A stretch of 50,950 nucleotides of DNA. It comes from Janthinobacterium psychrotolerans (GTDB lineage: Bacteria > Pseudomonadota > Gammaproteobacteria > Burkholderiales > Burkholderiaceae_D). Shown here piece by piece: positions 18,593 to 26,326 of the stretch. The translations under genes and the position numbers were made by a program. The notes under the pieces were generated by a model. The model saw only the letters and a program-made list of their open reading frames with translations, was not told where the DNA came from and searched no databases. Positions within the stretch are counted from its first letter, which is position 1. Each line of letters opens with the position of its first letter. The stretch lies in assembly GCF_001677885.1 (NCBI RefSeq), contig NZ_LOCQ01000035.1, forward strand, positions 1 through 50,950, read 5' to 3'.

Positions 18593-19318
18593 TCAGAATG
18601 CGCGCGCCACCGTGACCACAAATTGGTGGGGCCAGCCGCCATCGGCCGCGGTCGTGGCGGCGCCGTAGCGGCCGCTGGTGGTCCCGCTGCGCAGGCGCGT
18701 CACTTCCAGCGACACTTGCGCCTGCCAGCCCTGGTGGGCGGTGGCCAGGCCGATACGCGCTTCGGCGCGGCGGCTCAGCGCATTATCGCGCGAGTAGAGA
18801 TAGCCGCCGTGCCAGAACGCCTGCACGCGCGGCGCCAGCATCGAGCCGCCATTGAGCTCGCCATACAGGGTGCGTTCGCCAAAGCCCAGGTAATCGGGCG
18901 AATAATGCAGCCGTCCACTGAGCTTGCTGCCGGCCAGGCCGACGTAGACCTCGCGAAAGCTCCAGTTGGAATTATGCGGGAATGCATAGGCGCTCACGCC
19001 GGTTTCCCACGACAGCCCGGACGGCAGGCGCTGGGCATAGCCGGCGTAGCCGGTCCATTGCGCGCTGCGGTGTGGTTCCCCCACCAGTTGTCCCGTTACC
19101 ACCTGCCCGCCGGCGTACCAGCCGGCCGTACCGTCATAATTGAGCGCGAGGCGCGCCGCCGGTTTGGCGTCACTGAGCGAGATGCCGCGATACAGATAGT
19201 TCGAGAGCAGGCCCGCGCTGCCGCTTAACTGCGCCTGAGCGGCAGGCGACAACAGCCAGGGCAGCACGCTCAGGGCGAGCGTGCGTAGTGGCTGCCGGTA
19301 CCGGGTTGACACGCGCAT
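18593..19318 (-). CDS. TorF-family putative porin (last gene of the ECF sigma operon)
   Basis: A 241-residue outer-membrane barrel. After the signal peptide (to AAQA) the mature N-terminus is QLSGSAGLLSNYLYRGISLSDAKPAARLALNYD, the pattern of the TorF/TIGR02001 family. It also has NWSFREVYVGL and SPDYLGFGERTLYGELN, and ends VVTVARAF with terminal Phe. The start at 19318 is preferred to 19324 because AGGA then sits 9 nt rather than 3 nt upstream. The first 49 bp overlap the 3' end of the subtilase gene, so it is the fourth gene of a sigma/anti-sigma/subtilase/barrel operon. Its permeability or ligand is unknown. Confidence 0.82.
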   Translation of the reverse strand: MRVSTRYRQPLRTLALSVLPWLLSPAAQAQLSGSAGLLSNYLYRGISLSDAKPAARLALNYDGTAGWYAGGQVVTGQLVGEPHRSAQWTGYAGYAQRLPSGLSWETGVSAYAFPHNSNWSFREVYVGLAGSKLSGRLHYSPDYLGFGERTLYGELNGGSMLAPRVQAFWHGGYLYSRDNALSRRAEARIGLATAHQGWQAQVSLEVTRLRSGTTSGRYGAATTAADGGWPHQFVVTVARAF

Positions 19319-20571
19319 GAGCATTTTCCTGAAATGCGGAGGATGGTGGCACACAGATCGATGCCGGTCAACGGCGCACTGCCCTGGTTCAGGACGATGG
19401 CCTCGCGCAGCCGCCCTGCCGCCAGTTGCGGCTTGAGTTCTTCCAGCAGCGCCAGCATGCCCGAGACATGGGCTGCGGCATACGACGATCCGGCCACCAC
19501 GCCCCAGCGCCCGCCCGGCATGGTGGTGGGGATGTCGCGGCCCGGCGCCAGCAGCGCGTGCACGCCGGCGCGCGGCGCGGCGCCGTCGGACGCCACCGCA
19601 AACACGCCCGGCATATTGGCCGGGAAGCCGCCATCGGGCCGCGCCGGATCGACCGCGCCGACCACGCGGATGCCGCGCGCCTGCGCCACCTCCACCAGTT
19701 GCTGCAGCAGCCTGTCCTGCGGGCCGGACAGGCTGAGATTGATGATGTGCGCGCCGTTCGACAGCGCAAAGTTCAGCGCCTTGGCCAGCGTGAAGCTGTT
19801 GCAGCGGGTGGCGCTGGCGCTTTGCCAGCAGGCGCGCAGCGCCATCAGCCGCGCGTCCGGCGCCACGCCTTCGATGCCGACGCCGTTGCCGGCCCGCGCG
19901 GCGATCACTCCGGCCACCGCCGTGCCGTGCAATTCGGCCACGTATTTCTGGTTGTCGACGAAGTTCTCCTCGACCATCACCTGGCCCGCCAGGTCCGGAT
20001 GGCCGCTCTCGATGCCGCTGTCGACCACCGCCACCATCACCTTGCGTCCGGTGGCGGCCTTGCGCACCTGGTCCAGCTGCCAGGGCGCGGCGGCCGGCTG
20101 CATGCGGTACAGGGGGTCACTGCCGCCTTGCGCGGCGAAGTCCTGGATCAGCTGCGCCCACTCGATGCGGCCGTCGCGCGACAAGGCCTCCAGCACGGGC
20201 GCGGCAGCCACGCCTGCGGGCAGGCGCATGCGGTAGCAGTCGATGCTCAGCGCGGGCATGGCCCAGTCCTCCATCAATTCGAGCTGATGGTCCTGGGCCA
20301 CGGCGGCGGCGATGCGCTGGCGCGCGGCGCGGCCCGCGTCGTCGCGGTAGTTGGCGCTGCCGTAGTTGTCGGCGCGGTAATGCGGCGCCGGCAGGTGGAA
20401 CATGACCAGGATTTCGGCGCTGGCGGCAGCTGGCGGTGCCTGGGATGCCCGGGACGCGTCATCCGGCGCATCGGCCACCGGCACGATGCGTGGCAAGTCC
20501 AGGTCTGGCTCCGGCTGCGCCATCGCAGCGCCGGCCAGCAGGCACAGCGCCAGCGCCAGGGCGCGCATCAT
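19270..20571 (-). CDS. S8 family (subtilisin-like) serine peptidase
   Basis: A 433-residue exported subtilase. The signal peptide ends near LLAGAAMA. Residues 53-145 form a propeptide-like domain (ILVMFHLP, helix, LELMEDWAMPALSIDCYRM, helix, RIEWAQL). The catalytic triad is visible as D184 (VVDSGIE), H215 (ELHGTAVAG) and S363 (GSSYAAAH). The usual oxyanion-hole Asn (GN in the VAAAGN motif) appears replaced by Asp 308 (GAVDPARPDGG). The start codon overlaps the anti-sigma stop as ATGA, so translation is coupled. Its place directly after an anti-sigma gene suggests a role in signalling or in handling secreted products. The C-terminus is Cys-rich (CATILRISGKCSCAC). Confidence 0.88.
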   Translation of the reverse strand: MMRALALALCLLAGAAMAQPEPDLDLPRIVPVADAPDDASRASQAPPAAASAEILVMFHLPAPHYRADNYGSANYRDDAGRAARQRIAAAVAQDHQLELMEDWAMPALSIDCYRMRLPAGVAAAPVLEALSRDGRIEWAQLIQDFAAQGGSDPLYRMQPAAAPWQLDQVRKAATGRKVMVAVVDSGIESGHPDLAGQVMVEENFVDNQKYVAELHGTAVAGVIAARAGNGVGIEGVAPDARLMALRACWQSASATRCNSFTLAKALNFALSNGAHIINLSLSGPQDRLLQQLVEVAQARGIRVVGAVDPARPDGGFPANMPGVFAVASDGAAPRAGVHALLAPGRDIPTTMPGGRWGVVAGSSYAAAHVSGMLALLEELKPQLAAGRLREAIVLNQGSAPLTGIDLCATILRISGKCSCACQPGTGSHYARSP

Positions 20572-21203
20572 GGCGCTCTGCCCGCTGTCAGCGATTCGGC
20601 CGTTTCCACCGACGGATCGGCGCGCAATGCCGCCAGCAATGGCGCCTGGCGGCCCGGCTCCACCTCAAGCATGTAGGCGCCGGTGACGGTGGGGCCGCCG
20701 ATGATCTGGGCGCCGTTGGCCTGCAGGATGCGCTGCACGTCCTGCAGGCGCGCTTCAAGCCTGAAGACGACCAGCAGGTCCGGCGTCGAGGCCGGACCGC
20801 GCCCCAGCGCCTGATAAGCCGGCGCTTCGTCGCGCGGCAGCAGCTGCACCGTCACCAGCACGGCGATCGCGGCGAACTGCGCGCCCACGGCCCAGCCTTG
20901 CCAGCCTGCGCCTGCCAGCCAGGCGCGCAGGCGCTGGCCCGGCCCGATCGAGGCAGGCGGCGACGCCAGTTGCGGCATCAGGCGCGCCAGCGCGCGCTCC
21001 GGGTCCAGCCCTGCGGGCAGCGGGCCTTCCGTTTCCAGCAGCTTGCGCTGCCAGGCCAGATCGTCGCGGCAGACGGCGCAGCCGCGCAGGTGTTGCTGCA
21101 TGCGCTCGGCTTCGGCCTCGCCCAGCGCACCGGACGCATACCAGGGCAGCAAATCCTGCAGCGCCTGGTGCTCGGTATCGCTCATTGTGCTTGGGGTACT
21201 CAT
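20568..21203 (-). CDS. anti-sigma factor with subtilase-propeptide-like periplasmic domain
   Basis: A 211-residue single-pass membrane protein. The cytoplasmic anti-sigma domain has the zinc motif H38-x3-C42-x2-C45 after the helix LQDLLPWYASGALGEAEAERM. A membrane segment lies at about 104-122. The C-terminal region, 141-203, reads strand LLVVFRL, helix LQDVQRILQANG, strand AQIIGGP, strand AYMLEVE, helix LLAALRADP, strand VETAESL. That beta-alpha-beta-beta-alpha-beta order, with the ANGAQIIGGPTVTGAYMLEV pattern, is like inhibitor-I9/subtilase prodomains. Both ends overlap neighbours as ATGA (sigma upstream, subtilase downstream). The prodomain likeness is my reading of the pattern, not a computed match. 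Confidence 0.85.
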   Translation of the reverse strand: MSTPSTMSDTEHQALQDLLPWYASGALGEAEAERMQQHLRGCAVCRDDLAWQRKLLETEGPLPAGLDPERALARLMPQLASPPASIGPGQRLRAWLAGAGWQGWAVGAQFAAIAVLVTVQLLPRDEAPAYQALGRGPASTPDLLVVFRLEARLQDVQRILQANGAQIIGGPTVTGAYMLEVEPGRQAPLLAALRADPSVETAESLTAGRAP

Positions 21204-21769
21204 CTCATCTCTTCCCTATGATCGGACAGCATGTCCTTCAGCTTTTGCCGCGCATGGAACATGCGCGTTTTTACCGTGTTGACCGGGCAGCCCATGGTCT
21301 CGGCGATTTCCTGATACGCCATGCCGTGGTAATAGGTCAGGCTGACCACCACCCGCTGTTCCACCGGCAGCGTATCGAGCGCCCGGCTCACGCCGCGCTG
21401 CAACTGGCGCGCCGCCAGCGCATGCTCGGGCTGGGCCGCGGCCGCACCCAATTGGTCCTCCTGCTGCTCGAGCGGTTCATCGAGTCCGCGCAGCGCCTTC
21501 AGACCCTGCCGATAGGCGATGCCAAACACCCAGGTGGACAGCTTGCAGCTGCCGTCAAAGGTATCGGCCTTCTGCCACACCACCAGCATGGTGTCGTTGA
21601 TGATCTCTTCGATCAGCGGCACATTGCGGGTCAGGCGGTCCAGAAACCGCGCCAGGCGGGAAAAATAGGCGCGATACAGGGCCTGGAAGGCGAGCCTGTC
21701 GCCGTTCCTGATTCGCCCCAGCAAGGCCATTTCATCGAGCTCGTCCGGCACAGCCACCCCAATCCGCAT
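21200..21769 (-). CDS. ECF RNA polymerase sigma factor
   Basis: A 189-residue sigma-70-family factor of the extracytoplasmic function type. Region 2 is seen in AFQALYRAYFSRLARFLDRLTRN and EEIINDTMLVVWQKADTFDG with the STWVFGIAYRQGLKALR stretch. Region 4 is in ALDTLPVEQRVVVSLTYYHGMAYQEIAETMGCPVNTVKTRMFHARQKL. The ATG follows AGAGGAG. It leads an operon with its anti-sigma factor, a subtilase and a TorF-type barrel, each overlapping the next. An ECF-type promoter (GAACC-N16-GTATCTA) lies 22 bp upstream, consistent with autoregulation, and a matching promoter faces the divergent redox operon. Confidence 0.93.
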   Translation of the reverse strand: MRIGVAVPDELDEMALLGRIRNGDRLAFQALYRAYFSRLARFLDRLTRNVPLIEEIINDTMLVVWQKADTFDGSCKLSTWVFGIAYRQGLKALRGLDEPLEQQEDQLGAAAAQPEHALAARQLQRGVSRALDTLPVEQRVVVSLTYYHGMAYQEIAETMGCPVNTVKTRMFHARQKLKDMLSDHREEMR

Positions 21770-21790
21770 GCAAATTCTCCTCTGACCCGG

Positions 21791-21818
21791 TAGATACCCG
21801 GCCGAGGAAAAAAGGTTC
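21791..21818 (-). promoter_or_regulatory. ECF-type promoter of the sigma factor operon
   Basis: On the minus strand GAACC (21818-21814) is followed after exactly 16 bp by GTATCTA (21797-21791). GAAC-type -35 boxes with a 16-17 bp spacer are the hallmark of ECF sigma promoters. It lies 22 bp ahead of the sigma gene start, so autoregulation is likely. The same layout recurs on the other strand at 21855-21882. Confidence 0.65.
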
Positions 21819-21854
21819 TACGCCAACGCAAAAATATATTTCTCACTTGAAATT

Positions 21855-21882
21855 GAACCATGTTGGCACGGGCCGGTATAGA
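21855..21882 (+). promoter_or_regulatory. ECF-type promoter of the divergent redox operon
   Basis: GAACC (21855-21859) is followed after exactly 16 bp by GTATAGA (21876-21882). The -35 element, spacer length and GTAT-x-x-A core are the same as in the promoter facing the sigma gene. A start point near 21890 would leave a leader of about 25 nt to the GTG at 21915. The match suggests that the adjacent ECF sigma factor transcribes the operon at 21915-29998. Confidence 0.65.
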
Positions 21883-21914
21883 CCGCGACAACATTAACGG
21901 ATTGCTCAGCCAGC

Positions 21915-22295
21915 GTGCTTGCCTCGCCCCCCTCCCTGTTTTGCGGCCCGGCCCTGCTGTCGCCGGACCTCGCCGCCGTGGCGCGCCTGCTGTTGCTCGC
22001 GCCCGTGCTCGAAGAGTGGATCATGCGCGCCGGCTTGCAGGAGTGGCTGTTGCGCCGGACCTCGCCCATGCCGGCGCTGCTGGCCAGCGCCGCCGTCTTC
22101 AGCGCCCTGCATCTCGGCTCGGGCCTGGCGGCGGCGGCGCTGGTGTTCTGGCCCGGGCTGCTGCTTGGCGCAGTGTACCAGCGCTGGCGGGACTGGCGCC
22201 TGTGCGTGCTGGCGCATGCCTTGTGCAACGGCTTCGCGATCACTGTTTGTGGGTCTGTTTTTGGATCTGGTTTTGTACCGCATTTTGCACCCTGA
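21915..22295 (+). CDS. CPBP glutamic-type intramembrane protease (JDVT-CTERM system, MrtJ-like)
   Basis: A small 126-residue multi-pass membrane protein. All CPBP (Abi/CAAX-like) motifs are present: EExxxR as E33-E34-W-I-M-R38, F62xxxH66 (FSALH) and H101xxxN105 (HALCN), each in a hydrophobic helix. Its reduced size and its position immediately before a gene with a Gly-run/Cys/TM/RRRK sorting-like tail match the JDVT-CTERM/MrtJ pairing, where the protease is thought to cleave that tail. The start is taken as GTG 21915; there is no good ribosome site and no upstream in-frame alternative. It is the first gene of the redox operon, 28 bp before its presumed substrate gene. Confidence 0.78.
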   Translation: MLASPPSLFCGPALLSPDLAAVARLLLLAPVLEEWIMRAGLQEWLLRRTSPMPALLASAAVFSALHLGSGLAAAALVFWPGLLLGAVYQRWRDWRLCVLAHALCNGFAITVCGSVFGSGFVPHFAP

Positions 22296-22323
22296 TTTGT
22301 ACCTTGAGCTCACTGGAGAACCG

Positions 22324-24951
22324 ATGAAAAGAATTCGACCGCCCCACCGCCGTGCGTTATGCACGGCCGGCATCTGGGCCTTGCTGGCGCTCGGCGTCTC
22401 GGCGCAAGCCGCCGATGCGCTGAACGGCAAGAGCCTGTATCTGAACGGCCCGGCGTCCGGCGGCACCTCCTGCGCCGCCTGCCACGGCGCATCACCGGCG
22501 GCCAACGTGAACGGCATCCGCGCGGCGGCCAACAATCCTGGCGTGATCAGCAACGCCTTCGCCGCCAACCGTGGCGGCATGGGCTCTCTTTTCAACGGCA
22601 AGTTCAGTGCGGCGGAAATCGCCGACCTGGCGGCATTCATCGGCAATCCTGACGTGAGCTCCGCGCCGGCGGCAACCCTGGCGCCGGCCACGCTGGCCTT
22701 CGGCGGCACCACCGTCGGCCAGGCCAGCACGGCCATGAGCACGACACTGAGCAACAGCGGCAACGCGGCGCTCAATATCAGCGCGCTGGCCGTCGGCGGC
22801 GCCAACCCGGGCGACTTCGCCATCAGCGGCGGCAGCTGCGCCGCCGGCGCCAGCGTGGCGGCAGGCGCCAGCTGCAATGTGCAGCTGGTGTTCCGTCCGA
22901 GCGGCGCTGGCGCGCGCGGCGCGGCGCTCGCTATCAGCCACAACGCCACGGGCGCCAGCAGCAGCGTGGCGCTGAGCGGCACCGGCAATGCGGTCGCCAG
23001 CGCCACCGTTGCGCTGTCGGCGAACGCACTGAACTTCGGCGCACTGCTGACCGGCAGCGCTTCGCCCGCACAAAGCATCACCGTCAACAACGCCGGCCAG
23101 GCGGCACTGAGCTTGAGCGGCATCAGCCTGTCGGGCGCCAATGCCGCCATCTTCACGCTCGGTGGCAGCTGCGCCACCGCCACCGCCGTACCGGCGGGCG
23201 GCAGCTGCACCGTGACGGTGGTCGCCACGCCCACCGCGGCCGGCCCGTTTGCGGCAAACCTGAATCTGGCCTCGAACGCCAGCAATGGCGGCATCGCGGT
23301 CAGCCTGGCGGGCAGCGCCAGCGCAGCGGCGCCTGCGCTGGCGGCCAATCCGACCGCGCTCTCGTTCGGCGCGCAGACCATCGGCGCCGGCGCCACCACG
23401 CAAAGCGTGGCCATCACCAACCGTGGCAACGTGCCGGTGACCTTTACCAGCGTCGCCGTCAGCGGCGCACCGTCGGTGACCATTGGCAGCGGCGGCTGCG
23501 CCGGCACGCTGGCGGTGGCGGCCAGCTGCAACGTGCCGCTGGCCTTCGCGCCCACCGCCGAAGGCAGCGTGAACGCCATCTTGCTGCTGCGCTCGAACGC
23601 GGCCGACGTCTCGGTGGCCGTCACCGGTTCCGGCACCACGGCCGCCGTGGCGCGCCCTGCGCTGTCTGAAACCGGACCAGTCGCTTTTGCCGATACGCAG
23701 GTGGGCCAGCAGGCCGCTGCGCACCGCACCACGCTAAGCAACAATGGCAGCGCCGCGCTGAAAATCACCACCCTGGCAGCAGGCGGCGGCAATCCGGGCG
23801 ACTTCGCACTGGCCGGCACCTGCGCCATTGGCGGCAGCGTCAGCCCCGGCGCCAGCTGCACCATCGACTCGATCTTCAAGCCTGCCGCCGCTGGCGCCCG
23901 CAGCGCCGACCTGGTGCTGATGACCGATGGCGGCGCGCAGCTGAGCCTGCGCCTCAATGGCAATGGCCTGGCCGTGCCCACCAGCACGCCGTCCCTGAGC
24001 GCCAGTCCGCAGGCGTTCGACTTCGGCAGCGCCACGGTCGGCGATACCGGTCCGCTCAAGCGCTTCACGCTGACCAATAGCGGCAGCGTGGCGCTGACCA
24101 TCAACAGCGCCACCTTCAGCGGACCCTACGCCACCGCCAACGATGCCAAGGCCTGCGGCGCGTTCCCGCTGACGCTGGCCGCCGGCGCCTCGTGCGAACT
24201 GCCGGTGCGCTTCACCCCGACCACCGCCGGCAGCGCGAGCGGCAACCTGACGCTGCAAGCGGCTGGCGCCAGCTGGACCATCGCCCTGAGCGGCCAGGGC
24301 GCGGCATCGGTCGTTGTCAGCGGCCAGCCGCAAAACCATGGCGGCGGCGGCTGCTCCGCCGCCCAGGATGGCAATGATCCGATGCTGGCGCTACTGGTGC
24401 TGCTGGCAGCCGGTGTGCTGGCATGGCGCCGCCGCAAGCCGCACGCGGCCGCCGTGGCCGGCACGCTGGCCGGCGTCGCCGCCTGCGCCCTGTTCGCGCT
24501 GCCAGCACCGGCGTCCGCGCTGGAAACGGGCACGCCAGCGCCAGCCTTCACGCTGAGCGGCCCGGATGGCGCCGTCAAGCTGGAGCAGTACCGCGGAAAG
24601 CTGGTGTACCTCGATTTCTGGGCCTCGTGGTGCGGCCCCTGCCGCCAGTCATTCCCGTGGATGAACGAGATGCAGGCGCGCTACGGCAGCCAGGGTTTGC
24701 AAATCGTCGGCATCAATGTCGATGCCAAGGCCGATGATGCGCGCAGCTTCCTCGGCACCACGCCGGCCCGCTTCGCCGTCGCCTTCGATCCCAGCGGCGC
24801 CACGCCGCGCGCCTACGGCGTCAAGGGCATGCCCAGCAGCGTGCTGATCGGCCCGGACGGCAAGGTGCTGTTTGAGCACAGCGGCTTTCGTGCCGCCGAC
24901 CGCGAAGCGCTGGAAAGCCGCATCAAGACCGCACTGGGAGCGCTGAAATGA
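22324..24951 (+). CDS. cytochrome c / choice-of-anchor-D repeat / CTERM / TlpA-thioredoxin fusion protein
   Basis: An 875-residue exported protein. After the signal peptide (to QAADA) comes a single-heme cytochrome c segment with C50-A-A-C53-H54. About residues 115-665 hold five ASD-type Ig-like repeats, each starting like LxFGxxxVG and closing VALSGxG, with a paired GxC...GASC cysteine pattern. Near 670-706 lies a sorting-like tail: GGGGC, a hydrophobic helix (MLALLVLLAAGVLAW) and RRRK. A second hydrophobic segment ending PAPASA follows, resembling a signal peptide, then a TlpA/ResA-type thioredoxin domain (about 733-875) with WC770-GPC773. The frame is continuous. The fusion implies a hairpin in the membrane with both ends periplasmic, or release by two proteases. 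The ATG follows TGGAGAA. Confidence 0.85.
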   Translation: MKRIRPPHRRALCTAGIWALLALGVSAQAADALNGKSLYLNGPASGGTSCAACHGASPAANVNGIRAAANNPGVISNAFAANRGGMGSLFNGKFSAAEIADLAAFIGNPDVSSAPAATLAPATLAFGGTTVGQASTAMSTTLSNSGNAALNISALAVGGANPGDFAISGGSCAAGASVAAGASCNVQLVFRPSGAGARGAALAISHNATGASSSVALSGTGNAVASATVALSANALNFGALLTGSASPAQSITVNNAGQAALSLSGISLSGANAAIFTLGGSCATATAVPAGGSCTVTVVATPTAAGPFAANLNLASNASNGGIAVSLAGSASAAAPALAANPTALSFGAQTIGAGATTQSVAITNRGNVPVTFTSVAVSGAPSVTIGSGGCAGTLAVAASCNVPLAFAPTAEGSVNAILLLRSNAADVSVAVTGSGTTAAVARPALSETGPVAFADTQVGQQAAAHRTTLSNNGSAALKITTLAAGGGNPGDFALAGTCAIGGSVSPGASCTIDSIFKPAAAGARSADLVLMTDGGAQLSLRLNGNGLAVPTSTPSLSASPQAFDFGSATVGDTGPLKRFTLTNSGSVALTINSATFSGPYATANDAKACGAFPLTLAAGASCELPVRFTPTTAGSASGNLTLQAAGASWTIALSGQGAASVVVSGQPQNHGGGGCSAAQDGNDPMLALLVLLAAGVLAWRRRKPHAAAVAGTLAGVAACALFALPAPASALETGTPAPAFTLSGPDGAVKLEQYRGKLVYLDFWASWCGPCRQSFPWMNEMQARYGSQGLQIVGINVDAKADDARSFLGTTPARFAVAFDPSGATPRAYGVKGMPSSVLIGPDGKVLFEHSGFRAADREALESRIKTALGALK

Positions 24952-25181
24952 AGACACGCACTTCAATACGAACCGTGCTGGCGCTGTGCGCCACCGTGGC
25001 CGGCTTGTCCGGCTGCGCGCTGCCACCGGTGCAGCCGTGGGAAAAAGGCCAGCTGGCGCGTCCGGACATGCTGATCCAGGGCGATGGACTGGCGGCCCGC
25101 TTCAATGAACACATCTACGCCAGCAAGGAAGCCGCCTCCGGCGGCAGCGCGGTTGGCGGCGGCGGCTGCGGCTGCAATTGA
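24948..25181 (+). CDS. DUF4266 lipoprotein, possible flavinylation target
   Basis: A 77-residue lipoprotein. The signal peptide ends in lipobox L20-S-G-C23. The mature part has the DUF4266 core PPVQPWEKGQLARPDM and FNEHIYASKEAASGGSAVGGGGCGCN. Residues 61-67, E-A-A-S-G-G-S, resemble the D-x-x-[ST]-G-[AG]-[ST] site at which ApbE attaches FMN, and an apbE gene lies two genes downstream. The C-terminal GGGGCGCN could bind a metal or form a disulfide. The start ATG overlaps the fusion-protein stop as ATGA. The flavinylation proposal is inference from motif and neighbourhood. Confidence 0.85.
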   Translation: MKTRTSIRTVLALCATVAGLSGCALPPVQPWEKGQLARPDMLIQGDGLAARFNEHIYASKEAASGGSAVGGGGCGCN

Positions 25182-25192
25182 CAAGGACGACC

Positions 25193-26326
25193 ATGGATCA
25201 CAACAAACAGCCTTCGGTAGGACAAGCACTGCTGGCGGCGGCCATGCTGCTGCCGGCAGTGGTGCACGCCGAAACGCCGCCCGAGCGCGGCGCCATCAGC
25301 GTCAAATACCTGGACTACAGGGAAAGCCAGCCGGGCCTGGACCGGATTCGGGTGCACGCCCCGTCGATCTCGGTGCTGGCGCCGGTGGCAGGCGATTGGG
25401 CGATCGCCGCCAGCGCGACCACCGACGATGTCTCCGGCGCTTCGCCGCGCTACCATACGGCGGTGTCGGGCGCCTCGCGCATGCACGATCTGCGCAAGGC
25501 GGGCGATGTCGCCGTCACGCGCTATCTGCCCGGCGGCACCATCAGCCTGGGCGCGGCCTTCTCCACCGAGCATGACTACCGCTCGCGCGCGCTGTCGCTG
25601 CAAGGCACGGTCAACAGCGAAGACAAGAACACCACCTGGGCCTTCGGCGTGGGCGGTTCGGACGACGCCATCAATCCGGTCAACCGCATCGTCGCCAATG
25701 AAGGCCGCCAGACCGTGAACCTGCTGGCCGGCGTGACGCATGTGTTCACGCCGGTCGATATCGGCCAGCTCACCTACACCCACACCAGCGGCCATGGTTA
25801 TTACTCCGATCCGTACAAGCTGGTCGACAACCGTCCGCGCAAGCGCGATCAGGATACCCTGCTGGCACAGTGGAACCACCGTTTCGTGGGCCTTGATGCC
25901 ACCAGCCGCCTGAGCTACCGCTATTACCGCGACAGCTTCGGCGTCAGCGCGCATACGCTGTCGACGGAGTGGGTGCAATCGCTGGCCGGCGGCTGGACGC
26001 TCACGCCATCGCTGCGCCTGTATTCGCAGCGCGCGGCGCACTTTTATTTCGACCCGGTGTACGGCGCCGGCACCGGCGCGCCCTTCCCGCCAGGCTATGT
26101 GTTCGGCGGCGCGGCCTTTACCTCGGCCGACCAGCGCCTGTCCGGGTTTGGCGCCGTCACGGCCGGCATCAAGGTCGCCAGGCAGATCGACCAGGACTGG
26201 AGCGTGGACCTGAAGCTGGAGCGCTATGAGCAGCGCGGCGCCTGGCGCGCGTTCGGCGATGGCAGTGCGGGCCTGGCGCCGCTGCGCGCCACCAGCATGC
26301 AAATCGGTTTCACGCGACTGTGGTAG
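25193..26326 (+). CDS. DUF3570 outer-membrane beta-barrel protein
   Basis: A 377-residue exported protein of the DUF3570 family, which travels with DUF4266 and ApbE. The start ATG at 25193 follows AAGGA with a 5-nt gap and gives a signal peptide ending VVHA before ETPPERG. Family features: VKYLDYRESQPGLDRIRVHAPSISVLAPVAG near the mature N-terminus, the ASATTDDVSGASPRYHT segment, DYRSRALSLQG, HGYYSDPYKLVDNRPRKRDQ and the final MQIGFTRLW. Strand-like alternation through the length and a terminal aromatic residue suggest an outer-membrane barrel. The function is unknown; with the DUF4266 lipoprotein it may form an outer-membrane redox or export unit. It overlaps apbE by 7 bp. Confidence 0.88.
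   Translation: MDHNKQPSVGQALLAAAMLLPAVVHAETPPERGAISVKYLDYRESQPGLDRIRVHAPSISVLAPVAGDWAIAASATTDDVSGASPRYHTAVSGASRMHDLRKAGDVAVTRYLPGGTISLGAAFSTEHDYRSRALSLQGTVNSEDKNTTWAFGVGGSDDAINPVNRIVANEGRQTVNLLAGVTHVFTPVDIGQLTYTHTSGHGYYSDPYKLVDNRPRKRDQDTLLAQWNHRFVGLDATSRLSYRYYRDSFGVSAHTLSTEWVQSLAGGWTLTPSLRLYSQRAAHFYFDPVYGAGTGAPFPPGYVFGGAAFTSADQRLSGFGAVTAGIKVARQIDQDWSVDLKLERYEQRGAWRAFGDGSAGLAPLRATSMQIGFTRLW

Noticed and set aside
21906..24113. A 735-codon open frame opposite the fusion gene
   Set aside because: Ala/Pro/Ser-rich low-complexity translation; it mirrors the repeat codons of the ASD domains on the plus strand.
22670..24310. The repeated GGC/GCC-rich stretches as a DNA repeat array or CRISPR
   Set aside because: The periodicity comes from five protein-level ASD repeats with diverged codons; there are no short identical repeats with unique spacers here or elsewhere in the window.
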